64,000 nucleotides of DNA from Streptosporangium becharense (lineage in GTDB: Bacteria; Actinomycetota; Actinomycetes; Streptosporangiales; Streptosporangiaceae), in contig NZ_JACHMP010000001.1 in NCBI RefSeq assembly GCF_014204985.1, positions 4,278,001 to 4,342,000 of the forward strand, given 5' to 3'. A program made the translations under genes and the position numbers. This document shows positions 9,074 to 17,526 of the stretch, one piece after another. The number at the start of each line of letters is the position of its first letter. The stretch's first letter is position 1. The notes beneath the pieces were generated by a model, which did no database searches, was not told the DNA's origin, and was given only the letters and a program-made list of their open reading frames with translations.

Positions 9074-10519
9074 TCACAGCTTGGCCTCCAGCACGTACTT
9101 GCCCACGTTGTCCTGGTCGATCGGGATCGGGTACTCGCCGTCGAAGCAGGCGCGGCAGAGCCGCTTCGCCGGGATCGTGGTGGCCTCGGTCAGGCCCTCC
9201 AGCGAGATGTAGCCCAGCGTGTCGGCACCCAGCGACGCGCGGATCTCCTCCACGCTCAGCGAGCCGGCGATCAGCTCGGCCCGGGTGGCGAAGTCGATGC
9301 CGTAGAAACACGGCCAGGCCACCGGCGGCGAGGAGATGCGGACGTGCACCTCGCGGGCACCCGCCTCGCGCAGCATCTTGACGATCGCCCGCTGCGTGTT
9401 GCCCCGGACGATCGAGTCGTCCACGACGACCAGGCGCTTGCCGGCGACGACCTCCTTCAGCGGGTTGAGCTTCAGGCGGATGCCCAGCTGGCGGATCGTC
9501 TGCGACGGCTGGATGAAGGTGCGGCCGACGTAGGAGTTCTTCACCAGACCCTGGCCGTACGGGATCCCGCTCTCCTCGGCGTAGCCGACGGCGGCGGGCG
9601 TGCCCGACTCGGGGGTCGGGATGACCAGGTCCGCTTCGACCGGGTGCTCCCGGGCCAGCACGCGGCCGACCTCGACCCGGGTGGTCTGCACACCGCGGCC
9701 GGCGATCGTCGTGTCGGGCCGGGCCAGGTAGACGTACTCGAACAGGCAGCCCTTGGGATCGGCCAGCGCGAACCTGCGCGAGCGCACCCCGCGCTCGTCG
9801 ATGGTGATCAGCTCACCGGGCTCGATCTCGCGGACGAACGTGGCGCCCACGATGTCCAGCGCGGCGGTCTCGGAGGCGACGACCCAGCCGCGCTCCAGGC
9901 GCCCCAGCACCAGCGGGCGGACGCCCTGCGGGTCACGGGCCGCGTACAGCGTCTTCTCGCTCATGAAGACGAGCGAGTAGGCGCCCTTGACCTGCGGGAG
10001 GAGTTCGGCGGCGGCGTCCTCGATGGACTGGGTGCGGTCCTGCGCGAGCAGCGACGTCAACACCTCGGTGTCGGTGGTCGCCCTGGTCGACCCCGGCGCC
10101 AGACGGCGTGCCAGCTCCGGGGTGTTGATGAGGTTGCCGTTGTGGGCGAGCGCGAGCCCGCCCTCCTCGGTCGAGCTCAGAGTCGGCTGGGCGTTCTCCC
10201 AGACGCTCGACCCGGTGGTCGAGTAGCGGCAGTGGCCGATCGACAGGTGGCCGCGGAGGGTGCCGAGCACCGACTCGTCGAACACCTGGGCGACCAGGCC
10301 CATGTCCTTGTAGACCAGGATGCGGCTGCCCTCGCTGACCGCGATGCCCGCGGACTCCTGGCCGCGGTGCTGCAACGCGTACAGCCCGTAGTAGGTGAGT
10401 TTGGAGACTTCTTCCCCAGGAGCCCAGACGCCGAAGACGCCACATGCGTCTTTCGGGGGCCGGTCGTGGGGGTCAAGGTCATGGCTCAGATGGCCGTCGC
10501 CCTTCAGCACGTGGTTCAT
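9074..10519 (-). CDS. purF: Amidophosphoribosyltransferase
   Basis: 481 residues. PurF commits PRPP to purine synthesis by transferring glutamine nitrogen to give phosphoribosylamine. The Ntn nucleophile is Cys26 in KDACGVFG, so a 25-residue propeptide must be removed. The PRPP loop reads LVVVDDSIVRGNT. Four cysteines in PKGCLF, WPCFYG and LCRAC match the iron-sulfur ligands of the Bacillus-type enzyme, so a [4Fe-4S] cluster is expected. The start at ATG 10519 has only a weak ribosome site. It is divergent from the DUF4190 gene and leads into purM. Confidence 0.97.
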   Translation of the reverse strand: MNHVLKGDGHLSHDLDPHDRPPKDACGVFGVWAPGEEVSKLTYYGLYALQHRGQESAGIAVSEGSRILVYKDMGLVAQVFDESVLGTLRGHLSIGHCRYSTTGSSVWENAQPTLSSTEEGGLALAHNGNLINTPELARRLAPGSTRATTDTEVLTSLLAQDRTQSIEDAAAELLPQVKGAYSLVFMSEKTLYAARDPQGVRPLVLGRLERGWVVASETAALDIVGATFVREIEPGELITIDERGVRSRRFALADPKGCLFEYVYLARPDTTIAGRGVQTTRVEVGRVLAREHPVEADLVIPTPESGTPAAVGYAEESGIPYGQGLVKNSYVGRTFIQPSQTIRQLGIRLKLNPLKEVVAGKRLVVVDDSIVRGNTQRAIVKMLREAGAREVHVRISSPPVAWPCFYGIDFATRAELIAGSLSVEEIRASLGADTLGYISLEGLTEATTIPAKRLCRACFDGEYPIPIDQDNVGKYVLEAKL

Positions 10520-10679
10520 TCTAGGTTGGCCTGTTCGTTGCTCGCGCCCAGGGTCCTTTTCGTGACATGGCTCACCGTGACCAAATGATCGTCAGTGTTT
10601 TGCCGTGTCGTCCTGTTTGATCGGCGGGTCGCAGGGGAGTGTGAGGTATCCGGCATGTCCAAGCGTCGGGAGAGCAGAC

Positions 10680-12254
10680 GTGATAACACCCATGGACCCG
10701 AACCAGCCCGGCCGGCGGCGTGAGCCGCAGGGCGGGCGGCCCGAGCGGGAAGGGTCCGGCTCGGAGGAGCCGCCGAGCGCCTCCGAGGAGCCGACGGCTC
10801 AGGACGAGCAGGCCGCCTCCCGACCCGGGGCCGCCCCTCCTCGCTCGGGTGAACCCTCCGCCCACGCCGTCTCCCCTCCGCCCGGGCCCGACACCGGGCC
10901 GCAGTCGTCCGGCGCGTCGGCGCAGGAGTGGATGGAACGTTCCGGCCCCGCGGAGGAACCCTCCGGACCGCCCGGGGCGTCCCGGTGGGAACCGCCGGGA
11001 GCGGGCGGGACGCCCGCCTGGGAGCCGTCCGAGCCGACTGTGACGCCCGCGTGGGAACCCGTCGAGCGGACGGGGACACCGGCCTGGGAGCCGTCCGGGC
11101 GGGGCCCCACGCCGGGCTGGGAGTCGTCCGCCGACGAGCGCGTGTGGCCGCAGGAGCCCGCCGACCGGCCGTCCGCGACGACACCGGCGGGACCGGGCGA
11201 GCCGGGGGAGCCCACCCCGTGGTCCCCCGAGCCCGACGAGCCGGACCTCCCGGAACGGCCGTCGTCGCCGGTGCCCGAGGAGCCGTCGCTCCCGCGGCAC
11301 CCGGACCAGCCGCGCGCGCCGGAGGTGCCCGGCCCGCAGCAGGTCGATCCGAACGCCACGATGACATACGGCTCGCCGGGTTACCCGCGGCCGGACGCCG
11401 CGGCAGCGGAGGACCGGGCGGACGCGGCAGCGGAGGACCGGGAGGAGGAGCGGCCCGCTCACCCGGTGCCGGGTGCCACGCCCCCCGCCTACCCCGGCTG
11501 GGAGAGCGCCGCGGAGCCCGCCGGTGGGCCGGGACCGTCCGGGATCCCGGCCTCCGCCCGCCCCTCGCGCTACGACCCGCCGACGGTCCCGGAGGGCGTC
11601 CCGGACCACGGCGACCGGGACGCGGACCAGGACGAGCACGACACCACCCAGCCGGGGCACCTTCCAGGCCAGGGCGGGACCTGGCAGCAGGGGCCGCCAC
11701 CGGCCGGTAGGTCGTACCCGTCCCACGAGGGCACCCCGCCCCGAGCCGGTGAAGCGCATCCGGAGCAGTCCCGGCCCGGTGAGCCGCACGCCGGTGAACC
11801 GTACTCCGCGCAGCCACGGACCGGTGGCGAGTCGTACGCGGACCGGCCTCCGGCCGGCGGGCCGTACGCGGGGCAGCCGATGCCCGGCACGCCCGTCTAC
11901 CCGGGCGGCACGCCGTACCCGGCCTACCCGGGCGGTCCCGCGAAGCAGGGCGGCGGCCTGGGCACGGCCGCGCTCGTCCTGGGCATCGCCGGCATCCTGC
12001 TGCTCGTCGTCTGCGGGATCGGCGTGCTGCCGGCGCTCGTCGGCCTGATCATCGGCATCGTCGCGGTCGCCAAGGGCTCCAACAAGGGCCGGGCCTGGGT
12101 GGGCATCGTCCTGAGCGTCCTCACCCTGGTTCTCGCCGCGGTGTTCGTCGCCTGGGTCTACAACCGGGCGGGCGACTGCCTCAACCTGCCCCCGCAACTG
12201 CAGCAGCGCTGCATCGAGGATCGGTTCGGGGTCCAGATCGAGACCGGGTCCTGA
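10680..12254 (+). CDS. Pro/Glu-rich membrane protein with C-terminal DUF4190 domain
   Basis: About 524 residues from GTG 10680 (GGGAGAG upstream; ATG 10692 is the alternative). The first 420 residues are disordered, packed with Pro, Glu, Gly and Ser, with degenerate repeats such as TPAWEPSEPT and TPAWEPVERT and later PGEPHAGEP-like units. The last 100 residues form a DUF4190 module: two hydrophobic helices (LGTAALVLGIAGILLLVVC and GIVLSVLTLVLAAVFVAWV) around a short loop, and a small extracytoplasmic tail with two Cys. The repeats are visible in DNA as well. Topology suggests a long cytoplasmic tail; function unknown. Confidence 0.85.
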   Translation: MITPMDPNQPGRRREPQGGRPEREGSGSEEPPSASEEPTAQDEQAASRPGAAPPRSGEPSAHAVSPPPGPDTGPQSSGASAQEWMERSGPAEEPSGPPGASRWEPPGAGGTPAWEPSEPTVTPAWEPVERTGTPAWEPSGRGPTPGWESSADERVWPQEPADRPSATTPAGPGEPGEPTPWSPEPDEPDLPERPSSPVPEEPSLPRHPDQPRAPEVPGPQQVDPNATMTYGSPGYPRPDAAAAEDRADAAAEDREEERPAHPVPGATPPAYPGWESAAEPAGGPGPSGIPASARPSRYDPPTVPEGVPDHGDRDADQDEHDTTQPGHLPGQGGTWQQGPPPAGRSYPSHEGTPPRAGEAHPEQSRPGEPHAGEPYSAQPRTGGESYADRPPAGGPYAGQPMPGTPVYPGGTPYPAYPGGPAKQGGGLGTAALVLGIAGILLLVVCGIGVLPALVGLIIGIVAVAKGSNKGRAWVGIVLSVLTLVLAAVFVAWVYNRAGDCLNLPPQLQQRCIEDRFGVQIETGS

Positions 12255-12260
12255 CCCGGT

Positions 12261-12297
12261 GCCGGTCGCGTCTCCCCAGGTGGGCGACGCGGCCGGC
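12261..12297 (+). terminator. Terminator after the DUF4190 gene
   Basis: A 12-bp stem with one G-T pair (12261-12272 with 12286-12297) begins seven bases after the stop codon. Confidence 0.65.
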
Positions 12298-12422
12298 CTC
12301 CGGCGGTTCGGCGCGGCGGCGGGTGCCCGGAGCGGCCGTCCGGCACGGCGGGCGGCCGGAGAGATCGCCGTGTGGTGACGGACGGCCGGAGGAACCGCCG
12401 GCGCGGTGGGCCGGAGAGATCG

Positions 12423-12878
12423 TCAGCGCAGTGGCAGGTGGCCGGAGAGGTCGGCCCTGGCCCCGCTCGCGGTGACCTTCCCGGCCTCCGTCGCCTCGGC
12501 CCAGGTCATCCGGCCGGTGGCGAGCTCCAGCCAGGTGCGCGCGTCGGTCTCGACCACGTTCGGCGGGGTGCCCCGAGTGTGGCAGGGCCCCTCGACGCAC
12601 TGCACGGCCGCGTACGGCGGCACCCGCACCTCGACGGTCCGGCCGGGGGCGGTCGTCGCCAGCTCGTCCAGCAGGTGGCGCACAGCGAACCGGGCCGCGT
12701 CGCGCTCGGGTACGATCCCCCGTTCGAAGGCGCGCAGGGTCGCGCCGACGCAGGCTCCCAGCAGCGCGGTGAGCTTCTCGGGCCCGTCGTAGGGCGGCTC
12801 GTCGAGGGCGATCAGCTGGCCGTCGAGGGCGGCACGGACCTTGGCGGGATCGGGCTTGTGTGGTGGCACGCCTTCCAT
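12423..12878 (-). CDS. Sterol carrier-family protein
   Basis: 151 residues from ATG 12878 (GTG 12869 is a possible alternative with GAAGG just upstream). The protein has an N-terminal helical region with [14 protein letters not shown], then [13 protein letters not shown], and ends with [20 protein letters not shown], the typical SCP2-like strand-helix signature where a lipophilic ligand is held. No signal peptide. Homologues stand near purF and purL in many actinobacteria. It is convergent with the DUF4190 gene and divergent from phoX. The ligand is unknown. Confidence 0.85.
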   Translation of the reverse strand: MEGVPPHKPDPAKVRAALDGQLIALDEPPYDGPEKLTALLGACVGATLRAFERGIVPERDAARFAVRHLLDELATTAPGRTVEVRVPPYAAVQCVEGPCHTRGTPPNVVETDARTWLELATGRMTWAEATEAGKVTASGARADLSGHLPLR

Positions 12879-12916
12879 GATGCCCGCCCACCGTGAAGAT
12901 GCCCGCCCACCGCAAA
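12879..12916. repeat. 19-bp tandem direct repeat
   Basis: Two near-identical 19-base copies beginning GATGCCCGCCCACCG lie just upstream of the sterol-carrier start, in the shared promoter region with phoX. Confidence 0.6.
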
Positions 12917-12934
12917 GGATCATTCGGACGAACG

Positions 12935-12978
12935 GTTCATCACCCGGGCAAACATCGTTCACCCCCGGTTCGGATGGC
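12935..12978 (+). promoter_or_regulatory. Probable PHO box (PhoP site) upstream of phoX
   Basis: Heptamers GTTCATC, GGGCAAA, GTTCACC and GTTCGGA start at 12935, 12946, 12957 and 12968, exactly 11 bases apart. Streptomyces PhoP binds 11-base direct repeats of GTTCACC type. The site ends about 48 bases before a PhoX phosphatase gene, the expected target under phosphate limitation. Confidence 0.7.
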
Positions 12979-13025
12979 ACCCGTAACGTCCCGGCGCAAC
13001 GACCTCGCTTCCTTTTGGAGGACCT

Positions 13026-15119
13026 GTGGCGAACATGTCGCCGCGCCGACTGCTCCCGCTGCTCACCAGCCCCCACAAGGGCGGCCGCAGCGCGCTCACC
13101 TGCCGTTTCCGCTGCGGCGACCAGTGCGCCCACGAAGTGACCAACACCAGCGGCAACCCGTACTTCGGTGACGTGGTGGCCCAGGCGGTCTCCCGCCGCA
13201 ACATGCTCCGCGCCGGAGCCCTCGGCGCCCTGGTCGTCGGGACGGGGGTCGGCACCGCCCTCCCGGCCGTCGCCGACCCGGAGCCCGAGGCGGAGGGTTT
13301 CCGGCACGGCAACGGGCACGGGAACGGGCACGGCGGGAGGGGCAGCCTGCGTTTCACCCCTGTCGCACCGAACACCGACGACAAGCTGACGGTCCCCGCG
13401 GGGTACGCCTCGGTGGCCGTGGTGCGCTGGGGCGACCCGGTGCTGCCCGGCGCCCCCGAGTTCGACTTCGAGAACCAGACGGCCGACGCTCAGGCCGCGC
13501 AGTTCGGCTACAACTGCGACTTCGTGACGTTCTTCCCGATGGGCCACAACCGCGGCCTGCTCTGGGTGAACCACGAGTACTCCGACGAGACGCTGATGTT
13601 CCGCGGCTACAAGGACGGCACGTCCGCCACCGAGGAGCAGATCAAGATCGGCATGGCCGCGCACGGCGGCTCGGTCGTCGAGATCCAGCGCGTGGGCGAC
13701 ACCGGCGAGTGGCGGCTGGTCACCCGGGGGCGTCGCCGCTACAACCGCCGCATCACCGTACACACCCCCATGAGGTTCACCGGCCCGGCGGCGGGCAGCG
13801 ACCTGCTCAAGACCGCCGCCGACCCGTCCGGCACCAAGCCGGTCGGCATGCTGAACAACTGCGCCGGCGGCACCACCCCGTGGGGCACCGTGCTCACCGC
13901 CGAGGAGAACTTCAACCAGTACTTCGTCAACGGCAACGGCGTGCCCGAGGCGCAGAAGCCCTACCTCTCGCGGTACGGCGTGAGCCCCACGACGGGCATC
14001 CCGAGCGGCAGCCGCCGCTTCGACCGGGTCGAGGAGCGGTTCGACCTGGCCAAGCACCCCAACGAGATCAACCGGACCGGCTGGATCGTGGAGATCGACC
14101 CGTTCGACCCCGACTCCACGCCGATCAAGCGCACCGCCCTGGGCCGGTTCGCGCACGAAGGCGCCACCACCTCCCTGGCCGCGGACGGCCGGGTCGTGGC
14201 CTACATGGGGGACGACTCCCGGTTCGAGTACGTCTACAAGTTCGTCTCCAGGAAGCGCTACATCCCCGGGTTCGACCGGCACAACCGGACCCTGCTGGAC
14301 GACGGCACGCTGTACGTGGCCAAGTTCACCGGTGACAGCCCGGCCGCCGAGATCGACGGCTCCGGCAAGCTCCCCGCCGACGGCGGGTTCGACGGCTCCG
14401 GCGAGTGGATCCCGCTGGTCACCGGGAACGTCTCGCACGTGCCCGGGATGACCGCCGCCGAGGTGCTCGTCTACACCCGGGTGGCGGCCGACAAGGTCGG
14501 CGCGACCAAGATGGACCGTCCCGAGGACGTGGAGCGCAACCCGGTCACCGGCGGCGTCTACGTGGCCCTGACCAACAACTCCAACCGGACCCCGGCCCAG
14601 GCGGACGAGGCGAACCCTCGCGCGTCCAACAAGCACGGTCACGTCCTGGAGATCGCCGAACGCCGCAACGACGCCGGTGCCACGACCTTCGCCTGGTCGC
14701 TGCCGCTGGTCTGCGGCGACCCGAAGGACCCCGCCACCTACTTCGCCGGATTCGACAAGACCAAGGTCTCGCCGATCTCCTGCCCGGACAACGTCGCCTT
14801 CGACGCCGACGGCAACCTCTGGATCTCCACCGACGGCAACCAGCTCGGTGCCAACGACGGCCTGTTCGTCATGCCGGTACGCGGTTCCGAGCGCGGCCAC
14901 CTGCGCCAGTTCCTCAGCGTTCCGGTCGGCGCGGAGACGTGCGGTCCGCTGATCAGCAAGGACCAGCGCAGCGTCTTCGTGGCCGTGCAGCACCCCGGTG
15001 AGACCGACGACGCCAGCCCGGAGACTCCCAGCAGCCACTGGCCCGACGGCGGCACCGCCCAGCCCCGCCCGTCCGTCGCGGTCGTCTGGCACACCGGAGG
15101 CAAGAAGATCGGTTCCTGA
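13026..15119 (+). CDS. phoX: PhoX-family (DUF839) secreted phosphatase
   Basis: 697 residues from GTG 13026, with GGAGG five bases before it. A twin-arginine signal appears unusually deep ([16 protein letters not shown], about residues 56-71), as in other actinobacterial DUF839 proteins. The mature part holds the beta-propeller motifs of Pho[42 protein letters not shown], and [11 protein letters not shown]. PhoX is an alkaline phosphatase using iron and calcium to release phosphate from esters outside the cell. The PHO-box-like repeats directly upstream fit induction by phosphate starvation. Family assignment is firm; metal content is inferred from the family. Confidence 0.92.
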   Translation: MANMSPRRLLPLLTSPHKGGRSALTCRFRCGDQCAHEVTNTSGNPYFGDVVAQAVSRRNMLRAGALGALVVGTGVGTALPAVADPEPEAEGFRHGNGHGNGHGGRGSLRFTPVAPNTDDKLTVPAGYASVAVVRWGDPVLPGAPEFDFENQTADAQAAQFGYNCDFVTFFPMGHNRGLLWVNHEYSDETLMFRGYKDGTSATEEQIKIGMAAHGGSVVEIQRVGDTGEWRLVTRGRRRYNRRITVHTPMRFTGPAAGSDLLKTAADPSGTKPVGMLNNCAGGTTPWGTVLTAEENFNQYFVNGNGVPEAQKPYLSRYGVSPTTGIPSGSRRFDRVEERFDLAKHPNEINRTGWIVEIDPFDPDSTPIKRTALGRFAHEGATTSLAADGRVVAYMGDDSRFEYVYKFVSRKRYIPGFDRHNRTLLDDGTLYVAKFTGDSPAAEIDGSGKLPADGGFDGSGEWIPLVTGNVSHVPGMTAAEVLVYTRVAADKVGATKMDRPEDVERNPVTGGVYVALTNNSNRTPAQADEANPRASNKHGHVLEIAERRNDAGATTFAWSLPLVCGDPKDPATYFAGFDKTKVSPISCPDNVAFDADGNLWISTDGNQLGANDGLFVMPVRGSERGHLRQFLSVPVGAETCGPLISKDQRSVFVAVQHPGETDDASPETPSSHWPDGGTAQPRPSVAVVWHTGGKKIGS

Positions 15120-15160
15120 GCCCGGTCCCGGCTCGCGACCGTCCCGGGAGCAGGCGCGAG

Positions 15161-15187
15161 CCGTCCCCGGACGGTGTCCGGGGACGG
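15161..15187 (+). terminator. Terminator after phoX
   Basis: A 12-bp perfect stem with a three-base loop (15161-15172 with 15176-15187), 41 bases beyond the phoX stop, in the convergent gap with the MFS gene. Confidence 0.75.
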
Positions 15188-15281
15188 GCGTGAGCCGAAC
15201 CACCGCCGGACCGGTGGGGTGACACCCACCGGCCCGGCGGGCCGCTCCCGCTTCGGAGCCGGCCGGTCCCGTGCCGTCCCG

Positions 15282-16754
15282 CTACGGTGCGCCGGGGTCC
15301 CGGCGGGTGCGCGCCAGGGCGGCCGTCAGGGTGCCCGCCAGAGCGACGGCGAACAACATGGCGTAGGCGTTGCGGAACCCGTCCATCAGCTGCTCGACGG
15401 CCACCGGCGAGACGCGTGAGAGCGTGCCCGCGTACACCTGGGCACGCAGCCCGGCGCTGACCGAGCCGGTCAGGACACTCAGGGTGAGGGCGACGCTGAG
15501 CACGATCCCGACATTCATGATCATGAGCCGGAAGCCGTTCACCACGCCCATGCTTCCGGCGGGCAGCGCGGACATGACCTGCGTGGTGTTGCCGGTGAGG
15601 AAGGTGCCGCTGCCGCAGCCGCACAGGAACAGGCCCGCCCCGACGATCCAGTACGGCGTGGCCGGGTCCACGGTCAGGAACAGCGCACCCAGTCCCGCCG
15701 TGCTCATCAGGGCTCCGCCCACGGACAGCGCGTAGGGCGGCACCCGGCGGCCGGCGGCACCCGCCACCGGTGAGGCCAGGGCCATGCCGATCGGCACCGG
15801 CAGCACGCCCAGCGCGGCGGTGACGGCGTCGACGCCCCTGGCCGCCTGGAAGTAGAGGGCGACCAGGAGGACCAGCGCCGCGCGTGCCAGCGCGTTGCAG
15901 AACGAGGCCGCGTTGGCGAAGGCCAGCATGCGGTCGCCGAACAGCCGCATGTCGAGCACCGGGTTGGGGGAACGACGCTCCACGAACACCAGGACCGGGA
16001 CCAGCGCCACCGCGACCGCCGCCCCGGCCAGCACCACCGGGCTGTTCAGACCCCGTGACCCCGCCTCGGACAGCGCGATCAGGGCCGCCGAGAGCACGGC
16101 GAACACGATCAGGTTGCCCGGCGCGTCCACCGGCCGGCGCGGCCCGCGGGGAGCCCGGCGCAGGGTGAACGCCCCCCAGGTGAGGGCGACCAGCCCGGCG
16201 GGCACGTTCACCCAGAAGATCCACTGCCAACCGGCGATGTCGGCGACGAGACCGCCCAGGGTCGGCCCGGCGAGCTGGGCCACCGAGAGCGTGCCGATGT
16301 AGACGCCCATGCCCTGGCTGAGCCGGTCCGGAGGGAAGGCGTCGGTGATGATCACGGTTCCGTTCGCCAGGATCATCGCCGCCCCGACCGCCTGCACCAC
16401 CCGCATCGCGATCAGGAACCAGACGCCCGGCGAGAGTCCGGCGAGCAACGACCCGGCGGTGAACAGGGCGAACCCCGCCAGGTAGATCTCCCGCCGGCCC
16501 AGCAGGTCGGCCACCCGGCCGAAGAAGACCAGGCTCGCGGTGTTGACGAGGAGGAAGGACAGCAGGACCCAGCCCGAGGCGAACGCGTCCGCCCGGAAGT
16601 GCCGGACCACGGCGGGGAGTGCCACGTTCAACGTGCTGCCGGAGACGCCGATCAGGACCATGCCGAGGCTGGTGACCGAGCAGACCCGCCAGGCGTAACG
16701 GAGCTTTGACAGGTATTCCGGGGAACCGGGCAGATCTTGGGGAACTGCGACCAT
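15282..16754 (-). CDS. MFS drug exporter, DHA2-like
   Basis: 490 residues from ATG 16754, hydrophobic throughout with about 14 predicted membrane segments. The motif-A loop GRVADLLGRREIYLAG after helix 2 and the helix-5 segment AQLAGPTLGGLVAD (motif C type) identify a proton-coupled drug exporter of the DHA2 group. It is the last gene of a same-strand run cyclase-Crp-MFS. The 46-base gap to the Crp gene contains a perfect palindrome overlapping where its own promoter should be, so it is probably also repressed separately. The exported compound cannot be told from sequence. Confidence 0.93.
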   Translation of the reverse strand: MVAVPQDLPGSPEYLSKLRYAWRVCSVTSLGMVLIGVSGSTLNVALPAVVRHFRADAFASGWVLLSFLLVNTASLVFFGRVADLLGRREIYLAGFALFTAGSLLAGLSPGVWFLIAMRVVQAVGAAMILANGTVIITDAFPPDRLSQGMGVYIGTLSVAQLAGPTLGGLVADIAGWQWIFWVNVPAGLVALTWGAFTLRRAPRGPRRPVDAPGNLIVFAVLSAALIALSEAGSRGLNSPVVLAGAAVAVALVPVLVFVERRSPNPVLDMRLFGDRMLAFANAASFCNALARAALVLLVALYFQAARGVDAVTAALGVLPVPIGMALASPVAGAAGRRVPPYALSVGGALMSTAGLGALFLTVDPATPYWIVGAGLFLCGCGSGTFLTGNTTQVMSALPAGSMGVVNGFRLMIMNVGIVLSVALTLSVLTGSVSAGLRAQVYAGTLSRVSPVAVEQLMDGFRNAYAMLFAVALAGTLTAALARTRRDPGAP

Positions 16755-16764
16755 GATTCCCAGT

Positions 16765-16785
16765 CTGACGTACGTTGTACGTCAG
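16765..16785. promoter_or_regulatory. Perfect palindromic operator before the MFS exporter
   Basis: CTGACGTAC and its exact complement are separated by GTT (nine plus three plus nine bases), ten bases upstream of the MFS start. The ACGTAC half-sites and size are typical of TetR-family operators. No TetR gene is adjacent. Confidence 0.65.
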
Positions 16786-16800
16786 TCGCGGCGCGGGGCG

Positions 16801-17469
16801 TCAGTGGGCTCTCCTGCGCAGGCCGTCCATGTCATGGACGATCACACGGCGGCGGCCGGTCTCGATCAGGCCCCGGTCGCGGAGTGAACGCAGAGCCTTG
16901 CTGACCGCCTCCCGGGAGGCGCCGGTCCAGCCGGCCAGCTCATCCTGGGAGAGCGGGAGCGACACCCGGACGCCGCCGTCGACCGCCTCGCCGTACCGCT
17001 CGGCCAGCTCGACCAGGCGGGTGGCCACCCGGCCCGCGGTGTCGAACGCGCCGTACTCGATCCGCTTGCGGTCGGAGTCGCGCATCTTGGCGGTGATCAG
17101 CCGCATGAGCAGCACCGCCACCCGCCCGTTCTCCTGGAGGTAGGCGGGGAAGTCACGGACGACGATCCCCTCGACCGGCTCCAGCGCGGTGACCGTGGCC
17201 GACCTGGGCAGGCGGTCGATCGCCGCGAACTCGCCGAGCAGCGCGCCCGGCCCGCGCACCGCGAGCACCACCTCGCTGCCGACCGCGGTGTGCGAGGACG
17301 CCTTGACCCGGCCGGAGGTCAGCAGGAGCACCCAGTCGGACACGTCGCCCTCGGTGAACATCGTGGCGCCCCGGTCCCAGCGCCGGGGACGCCCGGCGGC
17401 GTACAGGGCCGTGATCTCCTCACTCGTGAGCATCGTGATGAACTCACCCGGTTCCGGGGTGAAATTCAT
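16801..17469 (-). CDS. Crp/Fnr-family transcriptional regulator
   Basis: 222 residues from ATG 17469; an in-frame GTG two codons upstream overlaps the AGGAGG ribosome site and is therefore unlikely. The N-terminal cyclic-nucleotide-binding beta-roll includes GSEVVLAVRGPGALLGEFAA and LPRSATVTALEPVEG, in which the GE and RSA phosphate-cassette residues that bind cAMP are present. The C-terminal winged helix reads LSQDELAGWTGASREAVSKA. It lies 57 bases after a membrane-bound cyclase gene, pointing to cAMP as ligand. No cysteine cluster for iron-sulfur is seen, so it is Crp-like rather than Fnr-like. Confidence 0.93.
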   Translation of the reverse strand: MNFTPEPGEFITMLTSEEITALYAAGRPRRWDRGATMFTEGDVSDWVLLLTSGRVKASSHTAVGSEVVLAVRGPGALLGEFAAIDRLPRSATVTALEPVEGIVVRDFPAYLQENGRVAVLLMRLITAKMRDSDRKRIEYGAFDTAGRVATRLVELAERYGEAVDGGVRVSLPLSQDELAGWTGASREAVSKALRSLRDRGLIETGRRRVIVHDMDGLRRRAH

Positions 17470-17487
17470 GATCACCTCCTGGTGATC
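17470..17487 (-). other. Inverted repeat presenting the Crp ribosome site
   Basis: GATCAC and GTGATC flank a six-base loop that on the transcript is CAGGAG, so the Shine-Dalgarno sequence would sit in the loop of a six-bp hairpin just before the Crp start. A DNA operator is an alternative reading. Confidence 0.4.
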
Positions 17488-17526
17488 TCGCTGGTGACGT
17501 GGACGGATCCCCGGCCGAGCGTACGG

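Noticed and set aside
12423..15203. A 926-codon open frame antisense to phoX
   Set aside because: It is a GC-rich shadow of phoX; only its last 151 codons (sterol-carrier protein) are real.
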